A stretch of 64,000 nt of DNA from the NCBI GenBank assembly GCA_002151545.1, contig CP021237.1:682001-746000 (forward strand). The letters are read 5' to 3'. Source of the stretch: Sphingobacteriaceae bacterium GW460-11-11-14-LB5 (GTDB lineage Bacteria > Bacteroidota > Bacteroidia > Sphingobacteriales > Sphingobacteriaceae). The notes beneath the pieces were generated by a model that saw only the letters and a list, made by a program, of their open reading frames with translations, was not told where the DNA came from and ran no database searches. How positions within the stretch are numbered: position 1 is the first letter of the stretch; each line of letters opens with the position of its first letter. This document shows, in pieces, positions 62,641-64,000 of the stretch. A program made the position numbers and the translations under genes.

Positions 62641-62706
62641 GTGCTTAGCCCTGCCAATGCTGCAAGTCCTCACTCGTGCCTCGTTCCGGGCTTTTCGCGA
62701 ATGTCA
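62641..62706. repeat. Dispersed repeat related to the core of the 26.9-27.4-kb elements
   Basis: On the minus strand it reads AACCTGAC then CGGAACGAGGCACGAGTG and, 20 nt later, GGCAGGGCTAAG, matching the order AACCTGAT, CGGAACGAGCACGGAGTG, AGCAGGGCTGAG at 27061-27117. Most of the gap between pseudogene and glycosyltransferase is this element. Confidence 0.55.
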
Positions 62707-62749
62707 GGTTTAGATTAGGAAGGCTGCTGCGGTATAATCGTAGAAATAA

Positions 62750-63859
62750 TTAAAGCGCTAAATAGCAATCCATTAATTGCTTTGTAACCACAGGACTATT
62801 GAATTTTTGAACAAATTCCAGCCCTTTTTCTTTCATCTCTTTTTGGAGTGGAGGGTTTTCGACAATCTGATTGATTGCTGTGGCTAAAGCGTTGGCATCG
62901 TTTGGTGAGATGTATAAACTATCTGGTCCGCCAGCTTCTTCCAGGCATGAACCTGTTGCCGCAACAACCGGAACGCCAGAATATAAAGCTTCGATAATCG
63001 GAATGCCAAAACCTTCGTAAAAAGAAGGGTAAACAAAAACACTTGCCATTTGATAAATACCCGGCAAATCGGCAAAGGGGATGTTTTTTAGGAATAAGAT
63101 CCTGTTTTTAAGGCCAAGTTTTTCTATTTCTTTCTCAACCGTTTTAAAATAAGCCGTTTGTTTGCCTATCACCACCAATTTATAATCTTCGCTGACCGCT
63201 TTTAGGGCCTGCACAACCAGTTTTAGGTTTTTACGTTCTTCAATGGTGCCAACATTCAGTATATATTTTTCAGGCAGCTTATAGGTTGCCCTGATCCGGC
63301 TCAATGTTTCTTTCGGGAAAGGTGTTTTAAAGCTGTCATCGCAACTTTGGTAAATTACATCAATCTTCTCGGGACTAATCCCGTAAAGTTCAATGATATC
63401 AGCCTTTGTTTTTTCACTGATGGCAATAATCTTATTGGCCCGTTTACAGGCAGATTTGCTTTTCCACTCGTATAATTTCCGGTCGATAAATTTATAATAT
63501 TGCGGGAAACGAAGGAAAATTAAATCATGAATGGTGACAATTGATTTAATCCGTGTATGTTGTATGGCTAATGGAATTTCGTGGCTCAAACCATGAAAAA
63601 TCTGACAATCATCCTGGGCTAAATCTTTCAGGATATTTAAAGTCCTCCATAAAAAAGGCCCACTTTTAGGAAGCTTAAGCTCGATGCTATCATTTTCGAA
63701 AAACGCATCGATCTGTTTGGCCGCTTTTACTTTGGGCGCATAAACCAGGTACTGGTGTTGAGGAAACTGATGTGCCAGATGCTCAATTAAAGAACGGCTG
63801 TAATTACCTAATCCTGTTAAATTATTGGCGGCACGCTTGCCATCGTATCCTATTTTCAT
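62750..63859 (-). CDS. Glycosyltransferase family 4-type enzyme
   Basis: The 369-residue GT-B enzyme shows the N-terminal glycine-rich loop (NNLTGLGNYSRSL), HDLIFLRFPQYY near the cleft, and the GT4 donor-site motif FYEGFGIPIIEALYSG, with the E-x7-E pair. It probably adds a hexose or similar to a cell-surface polysaccharide; the specificity is unknown. No membrane segment. A decayed duplicate of its 3' end lies downstream, and a further gene begins beyond a heptad hairpin upstream. Confidence 0.9.
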   Translation of the reverse strand: MKIGYDGKRAANNLTGLGNYSRSLIEHLAHQFPQHQYLVYAPKVKAAKQIDAFFENDSIELKLPKSGPFLWRTLNILKDLAQDDCQIFHGLSHEIPLAIQHTRIKSIVTIHDLIFLRFPQYYKFIDRKLYEWKSKSACKRANKIIAISEKTKADIIELYGISPEKIDVIYQSCDDSFKTPFPKETLSRIRATYKLPEKYILNVGTIEERKNLKLVVQALKAVSEDYKLVVIGKQTAYFKTVEKEIEKLGLKNRILFLKNIPFADLPGIYQMASVFVYPSFYEGFGIPIIEALYSGVPVVAATGSCLEEAGGPDSLYISPNDANALATAINQIVENPPLQKEMKEKGLEFVQKFNSPVVTKQLMDCYLAL

Positions 63860-63863
63860 TAAA

Positions 63864-63935
63864 GGTATAAGGTTAAAGGCATAAGGTATAAGGTTTGGGA
63901 TGTCACCTTACACCCTAAACCTTACGCCTTAAGCC
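63864..63935. repeat. Heptad-periodic inverted repeat upstream of the glycosyltransferase
   Basis: GG at 63864, 63871, 63878, 63885 and 63892 (left arm) faces CC at 63906, 63913, 63920, 63927 and 63934 (CCTTACA, CCCTAAA, CCTTACG, CCTTAAG). Both arms have an exact 7-nt period. Confidence 0.85.
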
Positions 63936-63938
63936 ATT

Positions 63939-64000
63939 TTATACGGCAACATTATTTTCTCTTAACGCATCGTTAAGCGAAGTTTTCTTATCTGTACTTT
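63939..64000 (-). CDS. C-terminus of an unidentified gene, cut by window edge
   Basis: A minus-strand frame open to the window edge ends STDKKTSLNDALRENNVAV before a TAA at 63939-63941. The composition is protein-like, and it lies upstream of the glycosyltransferase on the same strand. Too little is present to name it. Confidence 0.5.
   Translation of the reverse strand, partial: STDKKTSLNDALRENNVAV

Overview
The window looks like chromosomal DNA of a Bacteroidota species in the Sphingobacteriaceae, most like Pedobacter. The support is: Bacteroidetes-type promoters (TTTG, about 20 bp, TAnnTTTG) before many genes; almost no Shine-Dalgarno sequences except a perfect one before rpsU; gene orders typical of the class (purH-mreB-mreC, pheT-zapA-rny, rpsU-recombinase-hpf-tRNAs-tuf-tRNA-Trp-secE-nusG, rplKAJL-rpoBC); a TonB receptor with a carboxypeptidase-like domain; FadL, DUF4136 and DUF3467 proteins; and a fused ornithine-lipid synthase. 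No phage, insertion sequence or CRISPR array is visible.

Layout. 1-4.2 kb: start of mreC, mreB, purH and purN on the minus strand, then rpsT on the plus strand. 4.2-9.5 kb: a TlpA-like thioredoxin, radC, then a tight five-gene run (secreted EEP-fold hydrolase, degenerate Lgt homologue, COG1964-type radical SAM protein, two duplicated 64-aa membrane proteins). 9.6-15.3 kb: pheT, a coiled-coil gene, zapA, a probable 6S RNA, rny and an Mpo1-like protein. 15.3-21.6 kb: a TonB receptor, a beta-helix lipoprotein and a large unknown lipoprotein, each preceded by 11-bp-phased TTAAC-like boxes, then a degraded ORF. 21.6-26.9 kb: small proteins, a transglutaminase-like exported protein, olsF and a helix-hairpin-helix protein. 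26.9-29.8 kb: repeat-rich DNA around an acyl-CoA dehydrogenase and a DUF6496 gene. 29.9-47 kb: the translation and transcription core, with a two-gene AT-rich insert (M15 peptidase plus a small exported protein) between nusG and rplK. 47-54 kb: a glycan-degradation block (sulfatase, GH16, GH20, GH29) between rpoC and the DUF3467 gene. 54-64 kb: FadL plus an SGNH lipoprotein, miaA, a pRiA4b ORF-3-like protein, a CCA-adding-type enzyme, a Sua5/YwlC-type gene, two DUF4136 lipoproteins, a glycosyltransferase with a decayed paralogue beside it, and the end of one more gene.

Main unexplained signals. (1) Arrays of TTAAC-like hexamers with an exact 11-bp period lie before three consecutive envelope genes, with a possible fourth site before an exported transglutaminase-like gene. 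They resemble binding sites of PhoB/PhoP-type regulators and suggest a small outer-membrane uptake regulon without SusD. (2) Non-coding elements with exact 7-nt periodicity recur at seven places, five of them as hairpins with matching heptads in both arms; one sits between rpoB and rpoC. (3) The Lgt-like/radical-SAM/small-membrane-protein operon could be an uncharacterised membrane-lipid modification pathway. (4) A decayed glycosyltransferase 3' end now forms a terminator hairpin. (5) Dispersed repeats have entered a terminator loop and the N-terminal coding region of the CCA-adding-type enzyme.
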